This document shows positions 1 to 12,315 of a stretch of 64,000 nucleotides of DNA, one piece after another. The translations under genes and the position numbers were made by a program. The stretch covers positions 89,305 to 153,304 of the forward strand of contig CAXIPT010000035.1 in the NCBI GenBank assembly GCA_964030475.1, written 5' to 3'. The first letter of the stretch is position 1, and each line of letters begins with the position of its first letter. Origin of the DNA: Tethya wilhelma. Its lineage: Eukaryota; Porifera; Demospongiae; Tethyida; Tethyidae. The notes below the pieces were generated by a model. That model worked only from the letters and a program-made list of their open reading frames with translations. It was not told where the DNA came from and searched no databases.

Positions 1-2
1 AA

Positions 3-1373
3 ATGATGGTGCACATTAGTAACAGCAGGTTCTTTAACAACTCTTCACCAATTGGTGTTATGATCATTTCCAAATGTTCATTTATTGCTGATGGACGATG
101 TAACTTTGACAATAATTCAGGATCGTTTATGATCATTAACAGCAATGCTACATTCACTGGAATGCCTAGTTTTTTCAACAATACTCACAATGACAAGTTT
201 ATTGATGGGAGGTCTGGTACTGCTCCTGAGTTAGGGGGAGCTATCACTTGCCTTCTTAGTGATGTACTCTTTTTGGGGAACACTGAATTTGTACAAAATC
301 ATGGTGTACATGGTGGAGCTATTGTTGCCTTTCAATGTCGGCTGTATGTGAACGACAATGTTAACATGACAAACAACTCAGCTGATGTATCTGGAGGAGC
401 AATATATGCCACGTTGAGTAGCATTGCATTTAGAGGCACTGTTAGTATATTATCAAATAGAGCACAGAACAGAGGAGGAGGAATACACGCTATAAGTTCA
501 ACTGTTGAATTATTTTCAGGTACGCTACATGTTTCCAACAACCACGCAACGTTTGGAGGAGGGATATTCATTGAACAGAATGCCAAGCTTTATGTTATCA
601 AGGAACAATTTGAATATCTCCCACTTGTGCTGGATCACCAGAGAGTGGAAATGTCTTCAAATACAGCTATTTATGGAGGTGCTATATATGTTGCCGATAA
701 CTCTACTTCTGGTACATGTGCCAGTAATTCTGAAACGTCACTATCAAATGAATGCTTTTTTCAAACCTTACAGGCACACATAAGCATTCGACGAAATAAT
801 AGTATAAACTTGAAAAACTTTGTCTTCACAAACAACACTGCTACAGAATCTGGAGGCACTATTTTCGGTGGCTTACTTGATCGATGTACTCCTGGTCCTA
901 ATGCTGAAGTTATTGTCAATGACATGATATCCAGTACAGATGCATTAAAGTATCTTTTTATTGTAAGCAATATTGTGGATTCTGTGGATATAGCTTCAGA
1001 ACCTCTTCGGATTTGTTTCTGCAGAGAAATGGAAGGAATGGTTTTGCCTGATTGCAGTTTTGTGCCAGAAAATATCACTGTTATGAAAGGCGAAACATTT
1101 TCAATGTTGGCTGCAGCAGTTGATGAAACTAATAGAACTCTCCCAGCAACTATTAGAACTTCACTGTCTTCAAAAACATCTGGCCTAAATGAAGGCCAAC
1201 TACTACAACAAACTAGCTACACATGTTCATCACTGGAGTACAATATAGCATCTCCCGATAACAGTGTAAATCTTCTAATGTTTGCTGTGGGTCCGTGTAG
1301 AGATCAAGGAAGATCACAGAGATTGTTACCAGTGATATTTGAGTCTTGTCAGTGTGGTAACTCTTGCCCATAA
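3..1373 (+). pseudogene. Truncated copy of the beta-helix surface-protein gene
   Basis: The open frame encodes 456 residues of Gly-Gly-Ala-Ile-Tyr and Asn-Asn-Ser/Ala-Thr beta-helix repeats and runs in from the window edge. It matches bases 8726-10080 of the gene at 7358-11782 with a constant offset of 8720 bases and no net insertion or deletion; only scattered substitutions are visible. Similarity stops abruptly after base 1360, where the intact copy continues into its Cys-rich stalk and membrane region; here five new codons and a TAA follow. The break lies at a sequence that could act as a splice donor (tgtg|gtaact), so a downstream exon is conceivable, but I found no matching Cys-rich or TM exon before 7358. 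The predicted product would lack its membrane anchor. A truncated duplicate is the simplest reading; a living gene with a distant last exon is the alternative. The 5' part is outside the window. Confidence 0.7.
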
Positions 1374-1700
1374 TAATTAAACATGACATGATTGTAAAAG
1401 CAGTATAATAATGCTAAAGGTCATATATAATATTGTGACCTTATAATTATGTTCCTAGGGTGTCCCCTTTGATGTGTGGGTACATGCATCACGCTCACTT
1501 GCAGAGGAAGAACTGCTAAAGCAATAAGTGTGATAATAATATTATGTTATTGCAAATTTGATTATAGGTACAACTAGTAGAGAGACTTGCCTCATATTGT
1601 ACTGTAGGCTGCAGGCCAGCTATGATTGTTATAAATGTAACAGCTGCATGCTTGTTTATTTATGTTAAGCATTGCAACTTATATATATATATATATAGAT

Positions 1701-2100
1701 ACAAGTAACGGTAAAAAATTTCAAAAAAAAGTAGTGTAGAAAATGGGCAGTACGGTAAAAAATATTGAAACAAGGCATGTCTCAATTTCGGCACATGACT
1801 ACTTCATTTAATTTTTATTCGTGATCCCTTGTATGTATCCGAACCTCAGTCTCGTAAATACAATGATCGGTACAATTGCATGTACTCTATAGCTTATTAT
1901 TACTTTGCATGGTTCGAGTTCCTACTAATCAGTTAATTGGCTAAGCAGTGGAGTAAACTATAACAGAGAGGTATATAGTCAGGGTCTAACTTAAACTGCA
2001 TGCCGGCCAAGAGTTGAGCATAGAAAATGAAGTAGTCATGTGCAGAAATTGAAATATGCCTTGTTTCAATACTTTTTTCCACACAGCCCATTCATGCACT
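1701..2100. repeat. Diverged fold-back (MITE-like) element, copy 1
   Basis: The left arm (about 1701-1815) reappears as its reverse complement at about 2024-2095: both carry the 'gaagtagtcatgtgc' core and the cccattttc/gtattgaaac segments. It is clearly related to the better preserved element at 4451-4845, but its right terminus is eroded. Confidence 0.75.
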
Positions 2101-2400
2101 GCATGCCCTACAAAAATTAGCACACTTCATTATGCTGGAGAAGGCTAGTGCACACATTCTGGTTCTCTGGAAATCCTTTTCAAGTAGGTCAGTTAGGAAG
2201 TAAGTACGTATCTACATATTCCAAATGTTAGGAGATCAAAAATGACACTATTGCAGACATAATGACAAGTTGTCGATGCAACCATAGATAATATACTGCT
2301 TATCTATGATGCAACTGTACTGGTGTCATGCATAAATTATCAATGATCATTTTGACCGTTGACTTGCACCATAAAATCTCACTTTGACTGTTGACAGCCA

Positions 2401-2403
<3 letters not shown>

Positions 2404-2434
<31 letters not shown>
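2404..2434. repeat. (AG)n microsatellite
   Basis: About 15 uninterrupted AG units. The apparent short reading frame over it is a by-product of the repeat. Confidence 0.95.
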
Positions 2435-2437
<3 letters not shown>

Positions 2438-2808
2438 TGTCATGGCTCAGAAGCTACTCCCACACAATTTGTTCCCACGTTGTACTTATATAATTTTAGT
2501 CTTACTTGAATGCACACGTTTTTACTTGAAAAAATGGCATCAAGCTAGTTTGACTAGACAAAGTAACTGTCTTCTTTTCATCCAAACTACACTCATTTAC
2601 TTCCTAAAATGTGTTAACAATAGCTACTAATAATTGCAATTTATCCAAAGTGAGGATGTAATAACACTATGATTGTGATAACCTAAGACACAGCGGCCCT
2701 AGATTAATTAGAATCCCTGTAGCAGGACCCATGCGGCATGATCATAATATGGATAAGTCAATTTAACTAATAGGTTTGTGTTGTTGCAGACAAGCCCTTC
2801 CACTCAAA

Positions 2809-2981
2809 ACTAAACATACCCATGCACTCTACTTGACTAAACATACCCACTCTACTTGACTAAAAATACCCACTCTACTTAACTAAAAATACCCACCTAC
2901 TTGACTAAAAATACCCACTCTACTTGACTAAACATAACCACTCTACTTGACCAAACATAACCACTCTACTTGACTAAACAT
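2809..2981. repeat. 24-base tandem repeat, about 7 units
   Basis: Units of the form actctacttgactaaa followed by [a/c]atacccac repeat head to tail with single-base variation and one or two shortened units. The variation a/c and t/c in the linker suggests an old array rather than recent slippage. Confidence 0.9.
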
Positions 2982-4067
2982 GCGTGCCCCCTCCACTTCA
3001 TTCATGATTGCATATATACAGCCACATTTTGGCACTAATCACACTTGGCAATAATATGACATCATTATCTGCATAATTTTGATATAAATAGACAAGAGTA
3101 GGACCAGCTAGCTGTGCTGGCTAGATTGGTCCCAACTATAGTATCATCAGAATCTACTACAGGACAGATCATCCAGCTAGAATCCTATACACTGCAATTT
3201 AAATTTGGTGAGTTTTCATGACTAATTGATCATAGTTATTATAATAATTATGATAGCTCTAGTATATTATATTATGTATAGCATGTTATAATTTTTATTC
3301 AATTGAGAAATGAAAATTAACTTTATGGAAATATAGTAATTAATATAATTATATTATAGTTATATACATAGAAGTAAGAATAGTAAATCATAAACCATAT
3401 TCAAAGTACGGTAGTATAGTGGATACATAGGAATGGTATGGATGGCCCAGTAACCCAATAAAAATATTCCTAGTGCTTGGCACCAATATAAAACACACAC
3501 AGAATGAATTCACTGCTCACTGCTATCTTGTTTACTCACTTTACGATTTTACCATTCCTATTATGTTGTTATTACATTTCTAAAGTTTTTTGTATTTGTT
3601 AACAATATTATAGTAAGGCAAGAGTGTAGCACTATGTATAATAGTAGTGTTATCTGTTATGTATACTTTTTGTATGTTATTCAAAAGTGAGTGCCAATTC
3701 AGTTCAGATTATTATGGTTTAGTAGTAAAAATATTTAGTTCTGAATTGAAAATTAAATAGGACTTTAATAAATCTACTAAGCATCACAACCTAAATATTA
3801 GTATCAACACTAATTTATTCGGTATGGTGTTATCATACGTACGGTAGTACGTATAGTAGGAATGGGCTGACTGTCCCATAGACACAATACAAAATATTTA
3901 TCGCCATAAAAATCTAACAACACAAAGTAGAGGCTTCAAACCTGCTCAGAGGCTCTCCTTTACAGAAAACTAACTGCATGGAAGGCTTAAACTTTGCCGA
4001 AACTTTTCTGATCACTCGTAGAGAGAGCGCTTGCGAGAAGCCACACTAGTGCAATTTTGTTCTCCTA

Positions 4068-4099
<32 letters not shown>
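4068..4099. repeat. (ACTT)n microsatellite
   Basis: Eight tetranucleotide units, followed by a degenerate unit. Confidence 0.95.
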
Positions 4100-4450
4100 C
4101 TAACTGACTTACTTGAAAACGATTTCCAGAGAACCAGAAAGTGTTGAGCCAACTTTGACGCCACAAAGTAAGTTCTTTTCTTGGGTAGTACGTTCCTTTA
4201 TACTCGTTTTCATCGTAAATAGGCCTGAACAAAAACTAGAAAGCTTTGAAACTTAGTGTATAAATTCATGTGCTACAATGCAGCCATCTTTGTAGGTAGA
4301 GTTCAAAGGTCATTATCCACGTGGCATTATTATGCGCATGCGCACTAGCCTCTAGCATAATGAAGTGCATGTAGCTGAGACTCAAGCTTTTTGTAGGGAC
4401 TAACCAGTCTCTGATAGTCTCCACACTGTAGTGTTGAAAAAAGTGAATGA

Positions 4451-4845
4451 ACAAGTAGTAAAAATTTTGAAAAAATAAGTAGTGTAGGAATGGGCAGTGC
4501 GGTAAAAAGTATTGGAACAAGGTAGGGTCTCAGTTTCGGCACATGACTACTTCATTTTTATGCCCAACTCTTGGCCAGCAGGTTATATACCTGTCTATTA
4601 TAGTTTACTCCATTGCTTAGCCAAATAATTATTATAATAGTGAACCAATGCAATAATTATGATAAGCTATGGTACTATTATAGTGTACAGATTATTGCAA
4701 CACGACACTGAAAAATCCATATGAGGGTTAAAAAATAAAAATGAAGTAGTCATGTGCCGAAACTGAGACCCTACCTTGTTCCAATACTTTTTACCGCACT
4801 GCCCATTCCTACACTACTTATTTTTTCAAAATTTTTACTACTTGT
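4451..4845. repeat. Fold-back (MITE-like) element, copy 2
   Basis: Long terminal inverted repeats begin ACAAGTAGTAAAAATTTT at 4451 and end with the exact complement at 4845. Arms of roughly 100 bases (including the cggcacatgactacttc segment) are almost perfectly complementary and flank a non-matching centre of about 190 bases. No coding capacity; a non-autonomous DNA transposon is the natural interpretation. Family member of 1701-2100. Confidence 0.85.
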
Positions 4846-5965
4846 GAAATCTGACTTCCACAGATTTCACAGATCACTATCTATCTGCAGGAGTTATTGT
4901 ATATATTTTCCATAAAGCATATATTAGATAATTTTTGGCAGGGCTGTAGGATTTGGGGATGCTTCATTTGGATGTGTAAGCTGGAGTGCTAGGTGTGTAG
5001 TGACCATGGAGCAAAGCTAGGAGGGTCCTGGACTCCTGGGGCATGCTTCCCTGGAAAATTTTTTGATTTTGTGGTGTCTGAGATGCAATTTGATGCATTT
5101 TGAGGCAAGTTGAAACAATAAACAAGAGAATCTGATAAAAAGCAGTTCTGACATTTAAAGAACACATTAATTTACTTGTATTTTTTGGAATGCTGAAATT
5201 TGGGGGTGCTTCAGCACCCTAAAGCACCCACTTGTCTACAGCTTTGTTTAGACACTGTTTTGGAGGTTTCCAAAACAAGTAGAAAACAGACAAATTAGTG
5301 TCTAACAAAGTTTAGATTATAGATCCATAACTATGATAAGCCTCATTTGTTATTCATTAAGTCTTATTGATCATAGTTGTCACATGTAGTGCAATTTGAT
5401 GGGTCAAATTGAGTGTCTATTTCTCATATACACCTGAAATTTTTCATCATAAAGTTGTTGCACAGCTTAACAGCAAAAGTTAACATTCGTATGTTCAACA
5501 AGAGACATAATATTATTTGTGAAAATTAGACTCTGCAAAACTTTATTTCCTGCTATACGGTAATTTCTCATTGAATACATGAAATTCAAAGATGTACAAC
5601 AATTTTAGTTGCTGTACAGTAGCATAAGCAATGCAGTCAGGCATTGTCAGTGATGTAGTCCTCAAGAGAAAGGTTTTGTGTTCAAGAAACAAAATTAATT
5701 TTGTTCTCCAACATTTTCCACCACCTATATATTATTTTAAAATTATGATCAATATCTATCATCAGTGGAGCTTGTTGCTGACTGCTGCTGCTTTAAATTA
5801 TTAGTCTTAAATTTTGTGTGAGGATTGAAAGTGCTACTCCTATAGTATATATATAGTGTAATCGATGTAACATCTTTATATTAATTTTATGTAGACCACC
5901 CAATAGATTTATGCTGAGTTCATGTATATAATATACCTTTGTACAATACTATGTTTATTTTAGTA

Positions 5966-6043
5966 CACACTCTATCTGTGGTAAGAAGTCCATTTTGTAA
6001 TTATTAATGACTAAATAGACTCCCTAACACAGATAGAGTGTGC
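5966..6043. repeat. Short perfect inverted repeat
   Basis: The 15-base arm cacactctatctgtg at 5966-5980 recurs as its reverse complement at 6029-6043 around a 48-base AT-rich loop. Probably the ends of a tiny non-autonomous element. Confidence 0.7.
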
Positions 6044-7357
6044 AATAAAAAAACCAGGTGATTATGGTATTATATTCTCAATAAATACGGTATGCATGTT
6101 TCACACAATAATTGGGGTGAGCCGGAGTGAGCCCCACACTATATAGTGTGTTCAACATTTTTTATAATCATTATTTGTCTGTCGTATGTCCTATCCACCA
6201 TCATGATCTTGCACTTTGATCAGTGGTGACTGAGAAAGAAAGCTACTGCTTGCGCTGAAAAGAGAGTAAACTTAAATACTCACCGAGTTGGTGCTGAACT
6301 GAGCCATTCAATGACCGTAGAGACCACAATTAGATGAGTGAAGACTGACCAAAAGGGAGCATAGCTGAGTAGAGCAAACAACAGGTAGTACTACTGGCTC
6401 CTATACTAGCACATACACCTGTCTGTCAGTTCTTGAACAACTAGCAATTGGATCATGCTGCTCATGCAGTCATGCTGTATACATTTTCAAGTACACTTTA
6501 GTTCATTTGTCCCACACTCTGGTTAATATTCAGCTTTCATTTTTGTGTGTTGTATAGTTGAGGTAACATCAATTGTTGAAGAACTTTAATCATTTACTAC
6601 CATAGCAATGATAATGGCTAGCCCCTTTGATGTTTATACATCATCGCTAGTAATTACTTTAGTTAAGCAAACAAAAACCTTTACTGAAAAAACAATGAAA
6701 ATAGTCGGTTAATCCAGAACAAATTTTCCAAGCTGAATTTTATAAATGAACTTGTAGCGAAAATTCTCTAAGTCCAAAAAAAATTAATTACTTCATGGCA
6801 GCAAATTGTTTTAATTAAACAAAATTGACCAATACAATGGGTGCGGCAGTATGGTAATGGTTACCATGGAAACAAGAAATTGAGTGAGCATTAATAGAGG
6901 TAATATTCTTTCTACATCACCAAAATTTTCATAAAAACACTTCACATAAAAAATGTACAATTATGGGTGAATAATTTCAAGCCGTTAGTGCCTCAATAAT
7001 TTATGCATACCAGCCTTAAGTACAATTAGCAAGCTTAAGCCTAAGCTTTGTGATTAGGCATGATCAAAGAGGCTTAGATCTATAAGCTTTGAAAATTGTT
7101 CAAAATCCAGAATCCGGAAGAAAGTTTCGGGATCTGTTCTGGATCTTGTTGAACCTGTTCAGCCCAAACCCTCATAATTATTATTCAATGATAATTATTT
7201 CTCTTGACATTATACTTGCTGTCTCAAGATAAGTTTTATGGTTATACTATAATATATTTGGCTTCTTTATTTATATCCTTGATAATCTGTACCATTTTCA
7301 CAGATTATTATAATCAAGGGTTTTATCTGGACAAGTTAACCAACCATCTTTGTTAGG

Positions 7358-10300
7358 ATGAAATACTCCAGTGTTACAGCATTATGGTTTGCATTTCAGC
7401 TGTGTTTTGTTACAGCTACAGATGTGTTCATTGCACCAAATATTAGCTTGGAAAATGATTCATCTCAGACTACAATATCTCAGTATGCTATCTCCAATGC
7501 TTTTGACGATAATGAAACATTAAACTTTTTTCCAGGGATACATGCTCTCAATTTAACCCTATCTATAAATGGTTCCCAGTCATTGGTCCTGCAAGGTAGC
7601 AATGCTATTCTATGGTGTACCAAATCAACAAAGTTGGTTTTTCAAAATCTGCTTTATTTGGAGATTAGAAATATCACTTTCATGGGTTGTGTTGGTAATG
7701 TTATAGAATCTGTGGAAAACTTTGTTCTGATTAGTTCAAGCTTTCAAAATCAAGAACCTTTGTTCAACGAAACAGTATTTTATATGCAGAATATACTCTC
7801 GTGTGCAATTGACAACGTTGAGTTTGAGTCATTCATTATTTCTGCAGCAGTGGGAGTACTTTCTATCCAGTCCAGTAATGTCACTATAGTAGACTCAGTG
7901 TTTGCTAACAATAGTGCAGAACTTGGCAGTGTGTTGAACGTTTTTGGTGATTCAAATATTCAAATCTTTAACAGTACTTTTCGAAGCAACCAAGCATCCA
8001 TGTCTGGAGGAGTAATTTACGCTCAAAGTAGCATTGTTTTAATATCAGCAAGTGAATTTTATGATAACTATGCTTTAAACTTGGGTGGAGTGATTTACTC
8101 TAATGTCAGTGTCCTCACAATTGATGATAGTGTGTGTATGCGCAATGAAGCCTCGCATGGTGGAGTTGTCTTTGCTGATTACAGTACTATTAACTTTCTG
8201 AACAGTACTATGTCTCTAAACACTGCTAGCCGTGGCAGTGTTGTGTATACCAACTTCAGCTCATTGCTTGCCACTGACTGTGTGTTTACTCACAATGTTG
8301 CTGGGCGTGGAGGTGTGTCCTATGCTTCCTTTAGTAGTGGTTCTTTCAGTAATTGTGACTGTAAACATAACATTGGTGGTCGTGGTGGATTAGCATACTT
8401 AGAAAATAGTTTGCTTACCCTTGAAAGCTCACTTGCCTTGAATAATAGTGGAACTCGTGGTGGAGCTGTGTATGCATTGACTAGTTGCAGTGTGTCTTTG
8501 ATCAACAGCAGTTTTGTTGGAAATCGTGCTTCAATACGAGGAGGAATGCTCTTTGTTGTCTTGGATTCATACATCACTATTACAAATAGTACAATCAGAG
8601 AAAATCAGGTTGACCAAAACAGTGTAATATATACTGAATCCAACCATGCCATGACAATTTCTGACAGTAATTTTTCAAACAATGTGGCAGGAGAAGTGGG
8701 TGCCATCCTTTCTGCTGAAAAAACGATGGTACACATTAGTAACAGCAGGTTCTTTAACAACTCTTCGCCAATTGGTGTTATGATCATTTCTAAATGTTCA
8801 TTTATTGCTGATGGACGATGTAACTTTGACAATAATTCAGGATCGTTTATGATCATTAACAGCAATGCTACATTCACTGGAATGTCTAGTTTTTTCAACA
8901 ATACTCACAATGACAAGTTTATTGATGGGAGGTCTGGTACTGCTCCTGAGTTAGGGGGAGCTATCACGTGCCTTCTTAGTGATGTACTCTTTTTGGGGAA
9001 CACTGAATTTGTACAAAATCATGGTGTTCATGGTGGAGCTATTGTTGCCTTTCAATGTCAGCTATATTTGAATGACAATGTTAATATAACAAACAACTCA
9101 GCTGATGTATCTGGAGGAGGAATATATGCCACATTGAGTAACATCGCATTTAGAGGCACTGTTAACATATTGTCAAATAGAGCACAGAACAGAGGAGGAG
9201 GAATACACGCTATAAGTTCAGCTGTTGAATTATTTTCAGGTGTAGTACTTGTTTCCAACAACTCTGCAATGTTTGGAGGAGGAATATTCATTGAACAGAA
9301 TGCCAAGCTTTATGTTATCAAGGAACAATTTGAATATCTCCCACCTGTGGTGGATCACCAGAGAGTGGAAATGTCCTCAAATACAGCTACTTATGGAGGT
9401 GCTATATATGCTGCTGATAACTCTACTTCTGGTACATGTGCCAGTAACTCTGAAGCATCATTAACTAATGAATGTTTTTTTCAAACCTTGCAAGCACACA
9501 TTAACATTCCAAAAAATGATAATATTAACTTGAAAAACTTCTTTTTTACAAACAACTCTGCTACAGAATCTGGAGGTACTATTTTCGGTGGCTTACTTGA
9601 TCGATGTACTCCTGGTCCTAATGCTGAGGTTGTTGTCAATGACATGATATCCAGTACAGATGCATTAAAGTATCTTTTTATTGTAAGCAATATTGTGGAT
9701 TCCGTGGATATAGCTTCAGAACCTCTTAGGATTTGTTTCTGCAGAGAAATGGAAGGAATGGTTTTGCCTGATTGTAGTTTTGTGCCAGAAAATATCACTG
9801 TTATGAAAGGTGAAAAATGTTCAATGTTGGCTGTAGCAGTTGATGAAACTAATAGAACTCTCCCAGCAACTGTTAGAACTTCACTGTCTTCTAAAACCTC
9901 TGGCCTAAATGAAGGCCAACTACTACAGAAAACTAGCTACACATGTTCACCACTAGAGTACAATATAGCATCTCCTAATAGCAGTGTAAACCTACTTATT
10001 TTTGCTGTGGGTCCATGTAGAGATCAAGGAAGATCGCAGAGGTCATTACAGGTGATATTTGAGTCTTGTCAATGTGGTATTGGATTTCAGCTCTCCCTAG
10101 CTCCATCCAGTTGTGAGTGTGTATGTGATGCTGATCTTAGTGAGTACATCTCTGATTGTCACAATGATACACTGTCACGAACTACTAACTTTTGGATTGA
10201 TCATACAAATCTTACAATGTCGCAAACCTGTATAGTCCTATATTCAAACTGCCCATATGACTATTGCATTCCACCTACCTCTAAAAGGGGTTCATTAGTC

Positions 10301-11782
10301 AATCTTAACATCCCTAATGGAGCTGATACTCAGTGTGCTTTCAACCGCACTGGACTGATGTGTGGATCTTGCCAGAGAGGCCTTAGCCTGTCCCTGGGTA
10401 CTTCTAGGTGTATGCAGTGCACTGATAACTGGATCGCTCTGTTAGTTGTCTTTGCCCTATTTGGTATTTTGCTTGTAAGCTTTGTGCTGTTACTTGATCT
10501 GACAGTAGCCATTGGTACAATAAATGGACCTATTCTTTATGCTAATATTGTCATTGCAAATCGAGCAATACTCCTACCTTTCTCAGAACCAGCTAAATAT
10601 TTCTTCATATCTTGGATTAACTTGGATTGGGGGTTTGAAACGTGCTTCTTTGATGGAATGGATGCATATTCGAAAACATGGTTACAATTTGTATTTCCAC
10701 TGTATATCTTCTTCATTGTGATAGTCATAATACTGGTGAGTGAAAAATCCATCAAGTTTTCCAAACTTTTGTCTGGTAGGAACCCTGTGGCTGCATTAGC
10801 TACGCTGATCCTACTGTCCTATACCAAGCTGTTGCGCACCACGATTGCTGCACTGTCTTTTGCTGATCTAGAATGCGTTGATGGAAGTGGAAGTAGACGA
10901 GTGTGGCTTTTTGATGCCAACATCCCTTACTTTGCTGGGAAACACATACCTCTGTTCATCGCATCCATCATAGTTGTAATATTTGGTCTTTTGTACACCT
11001 TTCTGCTCTTGTTTGGTCAATGGCTGCCTTTACTTTCAAACTGGAAATTTCTGAATTGGATCAATAATCACAAACTTAAGACATTTATTGAAGCCTATCA
11101 TGCTCCCTACCAAAACAGACATCGTTACTGGGTAGGTTTGCTCTTGTTAGTTCGTGTTTTTCTGTATCTTGTTTCCGCCTACAACGTCACAGAGAATCCC
11201 TATGTGAGTCTCTATTCTGTGATATTTGCAATATCATGCCTCTTGGTACTGAGAGATCTTAGCAAAACCATATACAAGAATTGGGCCATTGGAGCACTTG
11301 AAACTTGCTTTTTGCTAAACTTACTGGTTATTTCTGGAGCTAGTCTGTTTGTACGAGACATTGAAGGGAACCAGGCTGCTCTAGCCTACACTTCAATTTA
11401 CATCACCTTTTTATTACTTCTATGCATACTTGTCTACCACTTGTATGTACAGTTTTTTGCAAAAACAAAACTGCAAAATGTAGTCTTGAAAATAAGCAAT
11501 ATTTGGAATAAGAACGTTGTGCAAAAGAACAAAGAAAGTAATGGAATACAAAATCCCATGTCTACACGAGATATTAGTTTAGACGTTATTAGAGCAAATG
11601 AACATCCTGATGAAGTGGCTGAACGATATCATGAACCATTGCTTGATGATGACACACCACACTCTGGATCATACATTCTTTTCAACAAAGACACTAGTAC
11701 TGCTGTGTTCTCTGGAGTAACCAAGTCGGTCATTGATGGGGTGGGGGAGGATTCTGTTCCTCTCTCAGCATTGGTGATGTAG
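7358..11782 (+). CDS. Large beta-helix, Cys-rich, multi-TM surface protein (Pmp-like)
   Basis: A single uninterrupted frame of 1474 residues. Residues 1-20 form a signal peptide ending near FVTATD. From about 170 to 770 the protein is built of parallel beta-helix repeats with N-N-x-A-x-x-x-G-G-x-I/V-Y cores, the pattern that makes annotation pipelines call such sponge proteins 'probable outer membrane protein pmp'. A Cys-rich stalk follows (about 900-1020), including CGSCQRGLSLSLGTSRC, then about eight hydrophobic membrane segments between 1024 and 1367 and a polar cytoplasmic tail of about 105 residues. Function is unknown; the layout suggests an adhesion- or receptor-like cell-surface protein, with the resemblance to bacterial Pmp confined to the repeat fold. 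Being intronless across 4.4 kb is notable among multi-exon neighbours. Its middle third is duplicated at 3-1373. Start chosen because it is the first Met and gives a clean signal peptide. Confidence 0.9.
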   Translation: MKYSSVTALWFAFQLCFVTATDVFIAPNISLENDSSQTTISQYAISNAFDDNETLNFFPGIHALNLTLSINGSQSLVLQGSNAILWCTKSTKLVFQNLLYLEIRNITFMGCVGNVIESVENFVLISSSFQNQEPLFNETVFYMQNILSCAIDNVEFESFIISAAVGVLSIQSSNVTIVDSVFANNSAELGSVLNVFGDSNIQIFNSTFRSNQASMSGGVIYAQSSIVLISASEFYDNYALNLGGVIYSNVSVLTIDDSVCMRNEASHGGVVFADYSTINFLNSTMSLNTASRGSVVYTNFSSLLATDCVFTHNVAGRGGVSYASFSSGSFSNCDCKHNIGGRGGLAYLENSLLTLESSLALNNSGTRGGAVYALTSCSVSLINSSFVGNRASIRGGMLFVVLDSYITITNSTIRENQVDQNSVIYTESNHAMTISDSNFSNNVAGEVGAILSAEKTMVHISNSRFFNNSSPIGVMIISKCSFIADGRCNFDNNSGSFMIINSNATFTGMSSFFNNTHNDKFIDGRSGTAPELGGAITCLLSDVLFLGNTEFVQNHGVHGGAIVAFQCQLYLNDNVNITNNSADVSGGGIYATLSNIAFRGTVNILSNRAQNRGGGIHAISSAVELFSGVVLVSNNSAMFGGGIFIEQNAKLYVIKEQFEYLPPVVDHQRVEMSSNTATYGGAIYAADNSTSGTCASNSEASLTNECFFQTLQAHINIPKNDNINLKNFFFTNNSATESGGTIFGGLLDRCTPGPNAEVVVNDMISSTDALKYLFIVSNIVDSVDIASEPLRICFCREMEGMVLPDCSFVPENITVMKGEKCSMLAVAVDETNRTLPATVRTSLSSKTSGLNEGQLLQKTSYTCSPLEYNIASPNSSVNLLIFAVGPCRDQGRSQRSLQVIFESCQCGIGFQLSLAPSSCECVCDADLSEYISDCHNDTLSRTTNFWIDHTNLTMSQTCIVLYSNCPYDYCIPPTSKRGSLVNLNIPNGADTQCAFNRTGLMCGSCQRGLSLSLGTSRCMQCTDNWIALLVVFALFGILLVSFVLLLDLTVAIGTINGPILYANIVIANRAILLPFSEPAKYFFISWINLDWGFETCFFDGMDAYSKTWLQFVFPLYIFFIVIVIILVSEKSIKFSKLLSGRNPVAALATLILLSYTKLLRTTIAALSFADLECVDGSGSRRVWLFDANIPYFAGKHIPLFIASIIVVIFGLLYTFLLLFGQWLPLLSNWKFLNWINNHKLKTFIEAYHAPYQNRHRYWVGLLLLVRVFLYLVSAYNVTENPYVSLYSVIFAISCLLVLRDLSKTIYKNWAIGALETCFLLNLLVISGASLFVRDIEGNQAALAYTSIYITFLLLLCILVYHLYVQFFAKTKLQNVVLKISNIWNKNVVQKNKESNGIQNPMSTRDISLDVIRANEHPDEVAERYHEPLLDDDTPHSGSYILFNKDTSTAVFSGVTKSVIDGVGEDSVPLSALVM

Positions 11783-12315
11783 AAATTCACGCAATTGTAT
11801 ACGATTATGTATTTGCATTAATGTTTAATTATTATATGTTCCACACTGATCTTAATTGTATGTTTTACTTTGTTGTATCTTGAGTTGTATATTGATACCA
11901 GCCAATGATCAATGTATATCAACTATTTCCTCTATATACATAATTATTAAGAATTAGTCTCTCATCTTTGTTATTCACTGTACAAAATATACATATTTTA
12001 AAATAATTATGTTTTCTGTGAACTCTCTGAGTGTATGTTGCATGTGAAGTGTGATTATCATTACCTCAATATAATTATACTATTGCACATGTAGAAATTT
12101 TTTGTACATATGTCATGGAACATCATTCCCAGACTCTGTATAAGTTATACATGGTGTATATGAAGTCATGTGTCTTTATTATTCTACACACTATGTGATT
12201 GTATGACTTTGAAAATAATTCTTTTTTTTTGTGTGTGTTTATATATTCACTGAGAGAGATTCTTTAGCTAATACGACATGCCAATCTTCTTAGAACATCA
12301 TCATTTCTCTTTCAG
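11783..12315. other. Intergenic spacer, nothing recognised
   Basis: AT-rich sequence after the surface-protein stop. I looked for the missing N-terminal exons of the DUF1308 gene here and saw none. Confidence 0.6.

Larger units (their letters stand above)
1374..7357. other. 6 kb gene-free, repeat-rich spacer
   Basis: No convincing coding exon is visible. It holds two related fold-back elements (1701-2100, 4451-4845), an AG microsatellite, a 24-base tandem repeat, an ACTT repeat and a short perfect inverted repeat, each listed separately. A stretch at about 4920-5220 has weak internal repetition (two similar g-rich segments beginning near 4940 and 5190). The remainder is AT-rich with no signal I can name. 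Confidence 0.6.

Noticed and set aside
2404..4099. CRISPR-like array at the 24-base tandem repeat
   Set aside because: Units are contiguous with no unique spacers, and the genome is eukaryotic.
7358..11782. Bacterial origin of the Pmp-like protein
   Set aside because: Resemblance is limited to beta-helix repeats; the Cys-rich stalk and eight-TM region are a eukaryotic layout common in sponges and cnidarians.
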